Shown here in pieces: positions 22,003 to 34,313 of a stretch of 64,000 nucleotides of DNA. Position numbers and translations under genes: made by a program. Under the pieces are notes generated by a model. The model saw only the letters and a program-made list of their open reading frames with translations, was not told the origin of the DNA and made no database searches. How positions within the stretch are numbered: position 1 is the stretch's first letter; the number at the start of each line of letters is the position of its first letter. The stretch spans positions 2,090,623 to 2,154,622 of the forward strand of contig NW_003314274.1 of the NCBI RefSeq assembly GCF_000143415.4, given 5' to 3'. This stretch comes from Selaginella moellendorffii (Eukaryota; Streptophyta; Lycopodiopsida; Selaginellales; Selaginellaceae).

Positions 22003-22128
22003 GGCCGAAGAACCCTAATGTTTATTTTTCCCCTATTTTAAGATAACGCAAAAACAGGGGCTCTGTAAAATAATGTATACTCTCTCTCGCTCTCTCTCTC
22101 TTAGGGTTCTTGCGATCGCGCATTGGCG
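22003..22128. promoter_or_regulatory. Bidirectional promoter between SYP5-like and PHS1
   Basis: Only about 126 bp separate the two start codons. The interval has a CT-rich microsatellite (about 22079-22102), a TTAGGGTT telo-box on the PHS1 side and its reverse (GAACCCTAA, about 22009-22019) on the SYP5 side. No TATA box is evident. Both transcripts must start within this interval or have very short leaders. Confidence 0.7.
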
Positions 22129-25112
22129 ATGGAGACGCCTCCGCCAAAGATCCAGCGCCAGGTATCTTGGATCCGTGCAATGCGGGTGTAAGATTGATGA
22201 GATTTTTTTTCTCTTTTCTAGCCGAGCGAAGTCGAGGCGGAATTGAACCTTGCGCTCCAGGAAGCTGGACTTGACTTCTCATCCAGTCTAGAGGTGAATT
22301 TCTTTCCTTTCACCTGTTGTTCTTTTTTCCTAGCGTATGAAATGCTTGCATTGAAATCCAGGCTTTCTACCGGAGAGTAGATCCTTCTGCGGTGACCGTC
22401 GAGAAGATTACAAGATGGTTTGCGTCAACACGAGCTCTAAGATCTCAGCTCCTTACCAGGAGAGAATCCAAGCTCATTGAGATTCCTGAACAAACGTAAG
22501 CTTCTCATGTTTCTCCTCTCTTCCTTCTTTTGTATAGAATCTATGATTTTTATTTTTTATTTTTTCCTTTTCTTTTGGCTGATACTATTCTCTTTGTGTT
22601 TTCAGCAATCTCGAACCAGCTGCACAAGAATCTAGCACCTTTGAAAGCGTGCACGAGAGGCTACAAAAGGCTGCTGATATAAACATAAATTCCAGTGACT
22701 TTAAGTGGGAGCGTCTTGTGTCCTTGCACACTACGGAGCATGCAAACGACACAGAGGATGAAGAGAAAGAAGCGACGGCTCCAGCGTCTCTCGAGGTAGG
22801 ATAGCTTACTTTCAGATTAGATTTTGAAGTATAGATTCTTCAAAACAGGTGAACGTGAACTCAGGTGGAATTGTCTACTTTGCAGTGTTTCAGCTGGGAA
22901 ACGGCGAGGAGGCCGCAGCTTGCCTCAAGTTTACTCCTTCACGCTTGACAACGCAGTCTGAGCGCTTGGGATACGAACTTGGCAGACACCTGGGAGTATC
23001 GACACCTCAGGTAATTTAGAGCTTCTCTTTGTTTATCCATAGCAGATTTCAATCAGGCTCGAATCGTGAGAAGCGAGTCGCCAGAATGGTCGGAAATTAT
23101 TCGTGCAACTGAAAATGTGAAGCTTCAAAATCCAGATTGCGTGAAAACATGCGACGAGATGCTAGAAGCGCTTGAGATCAACCGCTGCTTGCTGCTCATG
23201 GGGTAAAAACACACTACTCGTAAGCCTGTTAAAAACAATCATACTTTTTGTTTTTGCAGGTATGTAACTGGATGTCCACTGCACAAATACAAACCTCCAG
23301 TCCTCACACAAGCCATAGCGCGAAGAATTGCTGGAAGTTTGGGCCGGGTGCTGCTGCTAGACCTTGTTCTTCGCAATGAAGACCGCCTCCCATGCCAGCA
23401 ACTGGGATGGCGTGGAAACCCGGGGAATCTCTTATGCACCGAGAGGACGCCAATAGGAGAGCCGCTCCAGACGAAGAAACTCGAGTTTAAAGTTACTGGA
23501 CGACGAAGCATCGTGTCCGGCCGGAGCGTTCCACCGATCCCAAAGCACGCAAGAGAGAGGACCACAACGATCACTGTTGGTACCTCCGTCGAAGCGGAGC
23601 AGCCGCAAAGAAATCCACCCGGAGGAAGGGCCCTCCATCTCGTGGCGATCGACTCGGGTGTCCCACGAAGGCCTCCAAGCCAAAAGAGAGAGCTGGATAG
23701 AGCACAGTATCCACGGTTTGTGGAGATGCTCCTCCACGACTTCGACACTTCTTCCGAGGTGGTGAAGGAGATATCGAGTTGCTACCTGGAGACTGTTGCG
23801 GAGGAGACGGAGAAGCTGGATATGGCTGGAGTTACGAATGCTTTTCTGTCTGGTTTCCAAGCCGGACTTAAAGCAATGGTGCCGCTTCGCTCGTTTCTCG
23901 TGAAGCTACAAAGGAGGCTGGACTTTTATCTGAAGCAATTCGTCGCCGATATCAGGGAAAACCTTCCTTCCGACTGGAGTCCAGACAAATCCTCGCCTAG
24001 TGATCGACTGAGTCCCCAGCCCTCTCCTCCGACGCTTTCATCGGCTGATGGCGTGAGTCCTCCGCTGAAACTCGAGAGACGTTTCACACTTCAGCTGAAA
24101 GACTACAATAAACTAGCCAAGGTAAGGAGCGTCTCTCACGCGACAAAGTTGAACGTTACAAACCTTCTTTTGCAGGTGGATGATGGAATTCATGACAGAG
24201 TTGAGCACTGGGACGAGGTGTTGGGTTCCGAAGGCCACAAGCTTTGCCAAACGCACGACTTTTCCACGGGGTTCCTTGAAGGCGGCGGACCGCATAGCGT
24301 CGTCGACAGCTACGAACTCAAGGTAGTATTTCCACTTCGATCGCCAGTGAAAAAAAGCTGTGAATTCAGGTTCGTCTGGAGCACGTACTGGAAAGAATGG
24401 AGTTAATTGCTCAAGGAACCGAAACAGAGAGGCCTTCTCGTGTGCTGGACTGCCTTTACGTCGGAGGAGCACTGGCTGCAAAGTCAGTTAATATCCTCAA
24501 GCACGTTGGCATCACTCACATTTTGTGCCTTTGTCCGATCGAGGTTGGATCCCCAGAGCCGGAAGTTACTGAGCATTTCAAGTACAAGACCTGCCAAGTA
24601 CGTGAAAAAAAGAAGAAGAAACTCCTCTTTCTTGCGCGACTTAATTGTTTGCTTTACAAACAGGTCCTTGATATTGAAGAGGAGGACATCGCCAGCCATT
24701 TCGAAGAAGCTTGCGGATACATCGAAGATTGTGAGAAGAGCGGCGGGAAAGCTCTGGTTCATTGCTTTGAAGGCAAGAGCCGCAGCGCAACGATAGTACT
24801 CGCGTACCTGATGCTGGCAAAGTAAGAAAAACTCGACGTTCCAGTCCGCAAAGTAACGTTGCGTTGTTTCTCAGGGGTTTTACGCTGCTGGACGCATGGA
24901 ACTTGTTGAAAGGCGCTCACCCCCGCGCGCAACCAAACGATGGCTTCATGAAGGCTCTCGGAGAAGTGGACAAGAAGCTCCATGGCGGTAGTAGCTCCAT
25001 GGATTGGCAGCAAAGGAAACCAGCGGCTCGTCTCTGTCCACTGTGCCAGAAGAACGTAGGCCTCAGTAGCAATTCGCTTCAACACCACGTTAACAGGTAC
25101 CACCCTCACTAA
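22129..25112 (+). CDS. PHS1: PHS1-type dual-specificity phosphatase with tubulin-kinase-like domain
   Basis: Start METPPPKIQRQ. An actin-fragmin-kinase-like domain follows: VYFAVFQLGNGEEAAACLKF (ATP-binding Lys), YELGRHLGVSTPQ, LLLDLVLRNEDRLPC (catalytic-loop Asp region, about 23350-23390), and HLVAIDSG (metal-binding Asp, about 23640). A Ser/Pro-rich linker leads to a dual-specificity phosphatase domain (VLDCLYVGGALAAKS, then HCFEGKSRSATIVLAYLMLA with the HCx5R loop, catalytic Cys about 24763). The tail is CPLCQKNVGLSSNSLQHHV, a CCHH zinc-finger-like end, with the stop at 25110-25112. Arabidopsis PHS1 phosphorylates alpha-tubulin through its kinase domain and is held in check by its phosphatase domain during osmotic stress. 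Both active sites look intact here. Confidence 0.93.
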
Positions 25113-25933
25113 GAAATGGATTATTTTGTCAACTTTATCATTAGCCGTTGAATTGTTCCCGTCAATTTTAACAACTTTACATTATAGTTTATACACTAAT
25201 GTATATATTAATGTATAATTAATGTATATAGTGTATACATCACGTGGGAGCATTTTCACCTTAGATGATCTTGTTAGCGCAATGGACACACCCGCAACTT
25301 AATAGATCGTCCTCTCCCCAACGATGTAAGTGTGCTGTAGTGTTCGAATATACTAAGATCCACATGCGGAGACTTCGCATTCGTCAGGGGCAAATTCAGG
25401 AACAAAATTCTATCTTCAAACTGGTCATGTAATTCGACGCGTGATCGAGGACGTGAGGGTCGGCGACTGCGAAGCTGGCGGCCTGGCGGCTGCAGCTGCA
25501 GCAGCTTAGCATCCGCCTTTACAGAACAGATGGATCCTCCGGAATACTCGTGCTGTTTGCCAGAGGCCTTTGCGGATTGTGGCCTTTGAGGAACTTTGGG
25601 TTTTGCGCGATGGTGACGCGCGACTCGGTGTGGTTCTTCAAGTTGAGCCGGTTGCTAGCTTTCGCCGGCGGCTTGTGGACGCGGATGGTATGGTTTGGCT
25701 GGCTAAGCTCTTGTGTGCACCTCACTTTCGCGAGGCTTCTGTTGTAGTCGAAGATCCTCTCGTAGTCTCACGCTTTGAGTCTAACACTCCATTCCAGCCC
25801 CAGCCCCAGCCCCAGCCCCAATGTTTAATTAAATCGTGAAACAAGCACAGAAGGATGATTACATACCAGAAGGGATGAATTTCTGTGCAGCAATTCGAAC
25901 AAAACTAGCTCAAAGTCTCTGGAACCCATGAAG
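25113..25933. other. Intergenic with AT-rich palindromes and an unassigned ORF
   Basis: Positions 25180-25250 are AT-rich with overlapping TGTATA/TATACA palindromes. About 25501-25839 contains an open frame (MRIVAFEELWVLRDGDARLG from 25570) ending in a CCCCAG hexamer repeat (25793-25821, Pro-Gln). I could not assign it to a family; it may be an exon remnant. No other gene seen. Confidence 0.5.
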
Positions 25934-28900
25934 TTACGTGAATGAAAAATACAGGCCAGATGCGGCCACAAATAATAAATCGGTTATCAAAAGACCAATC
26001 GCATCAAAAACGTATTTTGGAGCAAATAATCCCCAAACCTGAAGCAGCCGCGTTTGCAATAGAGAAAGCAAAAAAGAGATGCCTACCATCAAGTGTCGTC
26101 TTTGTATTGCTACACAAATCGTCGAGAAAGTAGTGGTGACGCTTCGGATGAGCCCGAAGGAAAGGTAAGCCTGCAAAATATGTGGAAAAGAAGATTATGG
26201 CTTCGGAGTTATCATAAAAGCCTTACCAAAGCAATGTCTAGAGCAAAATGTGTTGAGCGACGTCCGTCTGCCTTCTTTTGCTCGCTATCCTTTTCAGATT
26301 CAGCGACAACAAGAGAAGGCAGGCCGATTATGGGCAAAACATGCGATGCGCCATAAGTGTCAATAATAAGAAGTGCTCCTTGTCGATAGAGGTTAAACTC
26401 GTCAAATCTGTAAACTACGTAATCAGCAGAAGCATGATACTACACCGTGTGAAGATAAGTTACCCGATGAACGCCGCAGGGTAACGAAGACCGTCAAATG
26501 TACATCTAAAACGCAGAGGTGTTAGTCGAAGAAGTTACAATTCTACATGCCTGTGGTTAGTGCAAAAAAATAGCAAAAGTGCTAGAAAATTCCAGTGTGA
26601 AGAAATAAGCTTTCGTTTCTCCAAGCTTTGAAGCTCCAATATACACCACACTGCAGGAAACCAATCACAAAGCTGGCACACAGAACTGTAAGAAGTTTAC
26701 CTTCGAGCATTGCAAGAAAACCGAGAGCCGGAGATGTGCGTCCAAGAAGCAGGAGAATAGAGGCACTCCAAGCTCCGAACAACGCAATCACAGCATCTCT
26801 AAGATGTGATTTACCAGCGGAAAGTTTCCCAGCCAAGTAGACGAGACCCGTGGATAATAAAGTGCCCAGAAATACCACACGAGGTAGTTGTAAACGGGCA
26901 AATTCTCTTATATCGCCAGGTATCGTGATAGTCTTCACTTCGCTCAAATCCAAGATAAGCCAATGAACTGCGATGGCTGCGTACATTACAGGTAGCGCAA
27001 GTGTTGCCACGAGGTAAGCGTTTAGCCGATACAAGTTCCTGGATACGTGCCGGATGGCAAGCCAAGAAAATATTAGCAAGGGAACGCAATATATAGTTGC
27101 ATCAAGCCAGTTAGCGTAAGAGACTTCGTTGCCAGATTCTACCGTGTCTTTGACAATGCTCGTTAAACCCATGCCAGAAAGGACACGATTGACAACAAGA
27201 AACAAGACGGCCTGGAACGGTTTGGTGTCAGTACAAAGAGAAAGAGTAAACGGTGCTTGCCTGAAAGATTTTAGATTGGAACTGCAGAGCAAATCGAAAG
27301 TATATCAATCCAATAGTTGCAAGAAGGTAACTTGCAACATGTCCTTCAGCCACTGTAAGATTAAGTTTAGATAAGTCGTTAGAAGTGACTTACTTACTGA
27401 TGAAACTGTTTGAGAGGAGACTCAAAGCGTGCAGCATTACAAACATAACTCCTGCTATGGCCTTCGAATCACAGGCATAGCTCCAGAAGCGTTTTTCAGA
27501 GCTTTTGGTCTTCGCACTTAATGTATTTTGAAAAAATCCAGAAAGAAGATACGCAAATACTGCAGCAAAGCCCACGGCTCCAAGAATAACATACCAGCTG
27601 AAGCCTTTACCTAGTGTAACAGCTGTAGCCACAGAAATAAGACCTCCCAATGTGCATGCGGAGGCAATAAGTCTTCCAGGAAAGATTAGTTGCAGCTCAT
27701 AAGAATGGTGAGGCCCTCGGAAACGCGACACTCTTAATAACGCCAGTGCATGAACCGGAACAGATAATACTAGAAGGGTCAGGCCTGCAGCCATCTTAGC
27801 ATCTCCAAATTGGGTCCACTGAGATCGGGCTAAAGCGGCAGCTTCCGTAAGAAAAGTGTTGTATGAAGTTATTTGGTCCTTGAGACCGGTGGCAATTCCA
27901 GTTGCGTCTCGAGACAAAGGTTCATAATATGCTTTCAAGCGCATTAAATCGGGAGCTGGAATCCCATTAAGCGAATGCGCTGCATAATGCTCGAGATATC
28001 TCATGACCTGAAGAGGTATGTCGTACAGATACATGAGAAACAAGAAATAACGTGACCTTACCTGCCAGCTATTTATACAAAGAACATTCTGGTAGTGTTC
28101 TGGTGTATTTGAGGATTCATGGTTAGACCAAGCCAATGAAAGCAATTCCAAATTTACTCGTCCAACACTACAACCAGACACGTTACGAACGTAAGCAAGT
28201 ACGTGAGGAAACAGAGCTACCTTCCAAAAGGAATGGGAACTCCTAAAATTGTAGATAACGTAGGAGCAAAATCTAGCTGCATACCGATCATCAATGTTCA
28301 TCTCACAGAATTGATTCTAACCTGTGGAAGCGTGCTTATACCCGGGCTACTGGCGTCCTGGAAACAAATATATGTTAATATTACGCTGGAAATACTCCAG
28401 GAAAAATAAACAAACCATGTGCAATCCACAAGAAGAGGAATGAATATCCTTGCCTTTTCGGCCTCCCAAGACCATAGCAAAAAGTCCAGTGTCAACCTGT
28501 TACTCATATGGGTTCAATGAAAAATGCCAGAAGAACAACGAACCTCTTCAGCTGTTCCACCACCATGATCTCCATTAAGAGTTTGACCATGATCACCCAT
28601 AACAATCAGCATAGTATTTTCGTGGAGACCACCAGGACCTGACTCCTTTTGAAGGATAGAAATGATTTCCTGTAAAGTAACGTATCCCAAAAATGTCTTG
28701 AATAATGGTGGTTTCAAACATTACCTCCAAGACATTGTTATACTGCGTCAGCTTTTCAACCATGAGAGGAGATTCTACCCCGAATATATGTCCAACATGA
28801 TCCTGATGTAGATTAAATCGCATCACGAAAAATGACCAAAGCAAAGGAGCAGCGTGCCTGCTCGCGACAAAAGTACCACGCCAAGAAAGTGGGCAATAAG

Positions 28901-29842
28901 TAAGTCCCAGTTGTTTTGATGCAGCTTGGGAAAGATGTTGCTTATAACACCATTGTCCACCTACAACGTTGCGTGCAGATTAGTTTGCAAGCAAAATTTT
29001 TGAAAATGTTTTACTGTATGCAAATCTTTGACGTTGAATGATGGAAATGGATAAGCTTCGGAAAAATGATTTGGAAATAGCTGCAACCACGTATCGTCTC
29101 CCATCATCACAACGCGCTTGCCATTTCGTGCAAGCTGGAGGAAACCAAATATAAAACTATGACTTCTCATAGAAGATTTCGTATAAGGTCTGACCTGAAG
29201 AATTAAATTGTCTTCGACTATTGCAGGAGCACCAAAACTGTGGCCAACGTCAATAAATGTTGGCAATCCTCCCGTCGTTAGCCCCTGAAAGAAGGAAAAA
29301 GAAAACAGTGAGATACGAGGGATCGAACCCAGAAAAATGTATGCATATAAACTTTGAGCCGCTGCAGTGTTGTCGTGGGTGGATCAGCAACGTACTTAAA
29401 AATTCTAGCGTTTGCTTCGTTCTCTGCTAGATCTTGTAGCACTGTAAGCCTATCCATCCATGGCTTTGATTCTAGAAAGCCGTAAAGTGACGCTGGCTGG
29501 CAAAAATTACGAGCACTCTTACCGGAGAAGAATTCACTCCTTGCAAGGAAATCAAATCTACAGTGACAATAGCTCAGATCCAGATATATTTTACGCGATC
29601 ACCTACCTCAACGCATCGATTATGACAACGATCGCGCGCTTCACTCCACCGGAATCCGTCCAGCAACTGGCATTCGATCCGCTGCCGCGACCGCAAGGGG
29701 CGGCGGCGGCATCCGCGCATTCGCTCACATTCGGCAGCTCCGTGCGCGTGAGGAGGAATCCCGACGTGAAGAGGAAGATCGCGAGGGAGTGGAGCGCCAG
29801 AATGTAGAGCAGCAGCAGAAGCAATCGTGTCTGGATGCCCAT
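25934..29842 (-). CDS. PIGO: GPI ethanolamine phosphate transferase 3 (PIG-O-like)
   Basis: Large multi-exon ER membrane enzyme. The start [20 protein letters not shown] (29842) is an N-terminal signal-anchor; an in-frame upstream Met at 29929 is less likely. The alkaline-phosphatase-fold catalytic region carries [10 protein letters not shown] (metal Asp, about 29610), [51 protein letters not shown] (about 28770-28800) and [20 protein letters not shown] (about 28560-28610). Many membrane segments follow, ending [20 protein letters not shown] with the stop at 25934-25936. [12 protein letters not shown] is characteristic of PIG-O, not PIG-G or PIG-N. The enzyme adds phosphoethanolamine to the third mannose of the GPI anchor, the one later linked to protein. 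It works with PIG-F in the ER. Confidence 0.93.
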
Positions 29843-30208
29843 TCGCGCTCCTAAAACCCTACGAAATCCCAGGAACCCTAAAAATGTATGTGTGTTTCCC
29901 ACGTGTTTGCCAGCTGTCAATTTGCCCACGTCACGGCCGCCAGAAGTTAGGGTTCTTAAAGCCCTAGGTCCAGTCAGCGCAGGTTTGCCGATGCCAGCGC
30001 GGCGCTTGTGATCCTAGTCCGCGGCACAGTCATCCGCGCGCCATTACACACACAATCGGAGCACAGATCGAAGTTCCAAGCTCTTCTCGCGCCAGCGCTC
30101 GCCAAATGCCTCCTCTTTGATCCATTCCAGGGTTTCTAGAGCTAAAGGGTAAGCGCTTTGGTGTTCTTTCTCGCAGCTTGGGGTGATTTCTCTAGGATTT
30201 CTTCCCAG
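29843..30208. promoter_or_regulatory. Bidirectional promoter PIG-O / GBF bZIP with ACGT elements
   Basis: 366 bp between divergent start codons. It contains a perfect G-box CACGTG at 29900-29905 and a second ACGT core (CCCACGTCAC, about 29926-29934). Telo-box-like AACCCTA and TTAGGGTT occur at about 29874 and 29948. G-boxes are the binding sites of GBF-type bZIP proteins, the product of the plus-strand gene. Confidence 0.6.
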
Positions 30209-31763
30209 ATGGGTTCTGGCGACGCGCCCCCTTCCAGTGCGAAAGCTTCAAAGGCAGCGCCGCCGCCTCCTGCTCCACCTCTTCCTCCTCCTCCGGCCAC
30301 TTCTTCCCAGGTTTGTTCGTTAAAGCCTTTGTCTTTATCCCATTTTATAGTTGACACAAACGAGTGAGTGCTTAGGAAACTCACACTCCAACCTCGTGGC
30401 CACAAGTAAGAGCATGCTTCTCACTCTGTCGATTTGAGCTTGTGACTAAGTCGAGTTTTTCCTTCCTTTTTCTTCTGTGTAGGGATACTATCCTCCTCCT
30501 CCAGCGCCGGGTGGAGCACCACAAGCTGGCTACTTTCCTGTGTGGCATGGACAAGTACAAAGCTTCCAACTTTCTTGGAACTAAGTAGCTTGGCTGATCT
30601 TTTATTTTTCTTTTTCTTCGCAGCATATGCAGCCTATGATGTATGGACATTACGCAATGTACCCGCATGGAGGCTACCCATACGGTCTCGCTGGAATGGC
30701 GTCTCCTCCCGGCAGTGGAAATGACGGGGTAATGTATCCAGAAAACAAAAGGAAATCTCTAATAAACATTGTTTGCTGTGATTCTCAGGCTGCGGAAGGC
30801 AAGTCATCCAAAAGTAAGAAAAGGAAGACGAAACCAGAAGCTGCTGTTGACAAAGCAATTGCCCCGAGGTTTTTGCTGTGCAATCGGGCTGTTTTTGTTT
30901 TTGGTGGATTAACGTTCTGACTGGCAGAACCGAGGAGAGCGACAGTGATGGTTCTCCCAGTGGAAACAGTGACGAGGACAAGGTATGACACGTTTTGCCT
31001 TTGCTAAGGCTGGCGTTTTGTTGGTCCTACGCAGACGGAGAACAAGAAAAACAGTAGCGAGCAAGGGACAGAGACAACTAATGGGTTTCAGTACACAGGT
31101 TGTTATCAAAACCACTCCTTTTCTTTTAGATTTGATTAGCGAGAACAAGTCCAGGTGTAGATTTCTGGAATGGTGGTCAAGGAAAGCAGCGTGCGTCCGG
31201 AGCTATCGTTCCAGCCGGGGCCCTGGAATCTGACATGATGTTACAAGTACGCATCCTGGCTCGATATGAACCTTTACTAATAAGTTCTTCCTTTAAATCT
31301 CAGGATGAACGCGAACTTAAGCGTCAGCGTAGGAAGCAATCTAACAGGGAATCAGCAAGGCGCTCGAGGCAAAGAAAACAAGTTAGTCTCTTTCTCTTGT
31401 TTTCCTTCTCCCTTTTCACAAGCACGTTTACATTTGGTTTTGACAGAAAGAATGCGAGGAACTGAGCCACAAAGTGGAGGATCTAACCCAAGACAATGAG
31501 AGGCTGAAAGCTCAGCTAGCAGATGTCCAGGAAATAAAGCGGCAACTCGAAGAGGAGCGCGACTCTTACCTGGTAAAAGCTTTCGTTTTCTCTTTTCTTG
31601 TCTAAAGTTCTCTGATTTCTAGGAGCAACTCCAAGCTTTGCAGCAGCACGGGGACTCTCCCAAAGCCGCCGAGCTACACAAAAGCAAGCAAAGGGACCAG
31701 CAAGGCTCTAGCTCGCCCATTGTACAAAACAATCAGCAGCAGCATCTGCCAGAGATTGGATAG
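30209..31763 (+). CDS. G-box-binding factor (GBF) type bZIP transcription factor
   Basis: Start MGSGDAPPSSAKASKAAPPP. The N-terminal Pro-rich MFMR region (GYYPPPPAPGGAPQAGYFPV, HMQPMMYGHYAMYPHGGYPY) is the transcription-activation/interaction region of plant group-G bZIPs. A short basic patch (KSKKRKTKPE) and an acidic Ser-rich part (EESDSDGSPSGNSDEDK) follow. The bZIP basic region DERELKRQRRKQSNRESARRSRQRKQ-type (the N-x7-R core is NRESARRSR, about 31340-31380) is split from the leucine zipper (CEELSHKVEDLTQDNERLKA) by a short intron. The end is QQQHLPEIG, stop 31761-31763. The protein acts in the nucleus, binds CACGTG, and dimerises through the zipper. At least eight exons. Confidence 0.92.
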
Positions 31764-31893
31764 CAACGATCTATAGCGTGTACTATGACAGAACCAAACA
31801 CGTTTAAAAAGCTTCCCTTTTAACATTTTTTAAAAGGGTCCAGTTCAGAGGTTTAGGGCTCCTCGGAGATTTTAGGGCTCTGCAGTAGCGGGA

Positions 31894-34313
31894 ATGGCAT
31901 CAGTGTATCCATCCGGGCGAGCGCCACCAGCAAGGAGCTCACAGCCGCCGCCCCCGCCTCCTCCTTACGGTAGTAGCAGTAGATCGCATTCGTCGCAGCA
32001 TCAGCCTCCTCCTCCCGGATCGCAGCAATATCCGCCAGGGCCTCCGCCCGGCGTGCCACCGTATTCGTCAGGTACGAGCTCGGGCTATGGCGGCCACTAT
32101 TCCGGAGGGGGAGGGCATCACCATCAGCCGCAGCGCCCCAGTCACCACGATAGGCCGCCGGGCGGCGGCGGCGGCGGCTATGGAAATTATCCTCCTCCAC
32201 CACCACCGCCGTCGTCCTCTTCCTATCCGGCTCAAGCGCCAGGGAGGAATCCCAGCTCCAATTCTTCGAGTCATCCCAATTCGGGTGATCACCATCAACA
32301 GCACCAATCTCACCCTGTGAAGAGGGAAACCGAGGAGGAGAGACGCGAGAGGAAGAAGAAGGAGTATGAGATGAGGAAGCAAAGGGACGCTAAGGCCTCG
32401 GCTCACCACTCTCAGCAGAAGCAGCGGATAGAGAAGAAGCCATCCGTTGTGCCGGACAAGGCTGAGAACCGGTTGAAGAGACCATCCACCTTTCTTTGTA
32501 AGATCAAGTAAGTTCGCGGATGTGTGTTGCTCGAATTTCTTACACACTGGGTGTTTTCTTTCTCCAGATTTAGGAATGAGCTGCCGGATCCTGTATCACA
32601 ACCAAAGTTGCTTCGCATATACAATGATAAAGACAGGTACATTTTGGTCTTGATCGATTTGTTCCAGGACGTTGCGCTGATTGTTTCTCCCTGGTTTTAG
32701 ATATTCAAAGTATTCTATTACATCAATGGAGAAAACCTTCAAGCACAAGCTTTACGTGGAACCAGACCTTGGTATCCCATTAGATCTTCTCGACCTCAGT
32801 GTATACAAGTACGTGGCTTTGCATTTCTAGATGTTGGATTTACGTTCAGACTTGCAGTCCGCCAAAGACGAAGGCTCCTCTAGATCCTGCAGACGCAGAG
32901 CTTCTCGTGGACGACGAAGTTGGAGTGAAGCAGAAGGCTGAACTAGCGAGGAGAAAAGAACGGCCTACTGACAAGGGCGTGGCCTGGCTGGTGAAAACTA
33001 CATACATTTCTCCTGTCAGTATGGATCCTGCTAAGCAGGTAAGGCTTACTTTTTTCGTCTTCTTTCTTTACTTCATGTCCGCCTTCATGCTTGTGTTCAG
33101 TCGTTGACGGAAAAACAAGCCAAGGAGCTGAGAGAACAGAAGGAGGGCCGAAAAGGTCCAATCAATGACAGGTGAAGGATCAACGTTGTTGATCAATTTC
33201 ACAGCACTCAATGCTTTTTCTTCTTGGCAGAGACCACCAAATTCAAGCCATTGAGGAAACTTTCAGGGTTTCTAAGATGGAGCCTGTACATCAAACCAAG
33301 CCCGAACTCAAACCTGTGGAAGTTTTACCTTTACTACCAGACTTCTCCAGGTTAAGCATGCAGCTTTCTCGTTTATTATCCTGATTTTGTTTGCTTCTGT
33401 AGGTGTGGCGACCAGTTTGTCCATGTAGTTTTTGACACCGAGCCAACCGGGGACTCGGAGCTCTACAGCAAACTTGATCGGAACACAAGGGACTACCTTG
33501 AATCTCGAGTACGGTTTCCATTTCAAAACGTGCAATTCTTACTGGTAAATTGGGGTGAAACAGGCGGTTGTAAAGAGTTACTCGTTGCCCAAGGAAGACG
33601 GTAAGACGGAAAAGTTTCTGGGCTACATGGTTCCAAAACTAGATGAGGTATTCTTTATTCATTCAGTTATATTTCAAACCTGTGTGTTTTGTACTCAGGC
33701 GCATGACGACGACGATGAAATTCCCTATACCTGGATAAGGGAGTATCAATGGGATGTACGTATAGTTTTCTGGTGCGAAAGTATGTCTCATTCTCTTGAA
33801 ACTCCAGGTCCGTGGAGAAGATGCTCGAAATAACTACGTCTTCTGTTTTGGAAAAGATGCTGTACAATACTTGGTACAAGAAAAATCTGGAGTCGTCTCT
33901 AGTATAACAATCTGAACATTTTATGCAGCCAATCAGCTCGAAGCTCATACTACACAAGAAGAAGGCTAGGGAGGGCCGCTCTAAAGACGACGTTGACAAT
34001 CAATTTTTAGTTCCGTCGAGCGTTACAGTCCGTCGAAGAGACTTGACGGAGGAAGAAGAAGACCAACGAGAGTCCATGCGAAGAATCTTCATGGATGTAA
34101 GTCGAAGGTTATGAGTTTTGGTTTCTAGAGACTGAGAGCGCGGTTTTTTTTTCGCAGGGCCGCCTAACTGAGACAGCGATAGAGGAAGAAGCTCCAACGA
34201 CAAAGAGCAACAAGAGACCCATGGAAATCGAGAGACACTCCACGAAACGAAGACGGCCGTCTTACCAGGAGGAAACAAGAGAGGCTAGCGAAGACGAGGA
34301 CGTCTCTATTTAA
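31894..34313 (+). CDS. ELF7: PAF1 complex subunit PAF1 (ELF7-like)
   Basis: Exon 1 is long, Pro/Gly/His-rich and low complexity (MASVYPSGRAPPARSSQPPP, poly-Pro and poly-Gly runs), then charged (KRETEEERRERKKKEYEMRK). The conserved PAF1 domain starts at RPSTFLCKIKFRNELPDP and runs through DKDRYSKYSITSMEKTFKHK, DLGIPLDLLDLSVYN, VAWLVKTTYISP, QIQAIEETFRVSK and PVEVLPLLPDFSRCGDQFVH. It ends with an acidic, Lys-rich tail (EASEDEDVSI), stop 34311-34313. PAF1C travels with RNA polymerase II and promotes H2B ubiquitination and H3K4/H3K36 methylation. Loss of Arabidopsis ELF7 causes early flowering through FLC. About nine exons, one gene, no breaks seen. Confidence 0.93.

Noticed and set aside
32068-32547. 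159-codon minus-strand ORF in PAF1 exon 1
   Set aside because: Antisense shadow of the Pro/Gly/His-rich PAF1 N-terminus.
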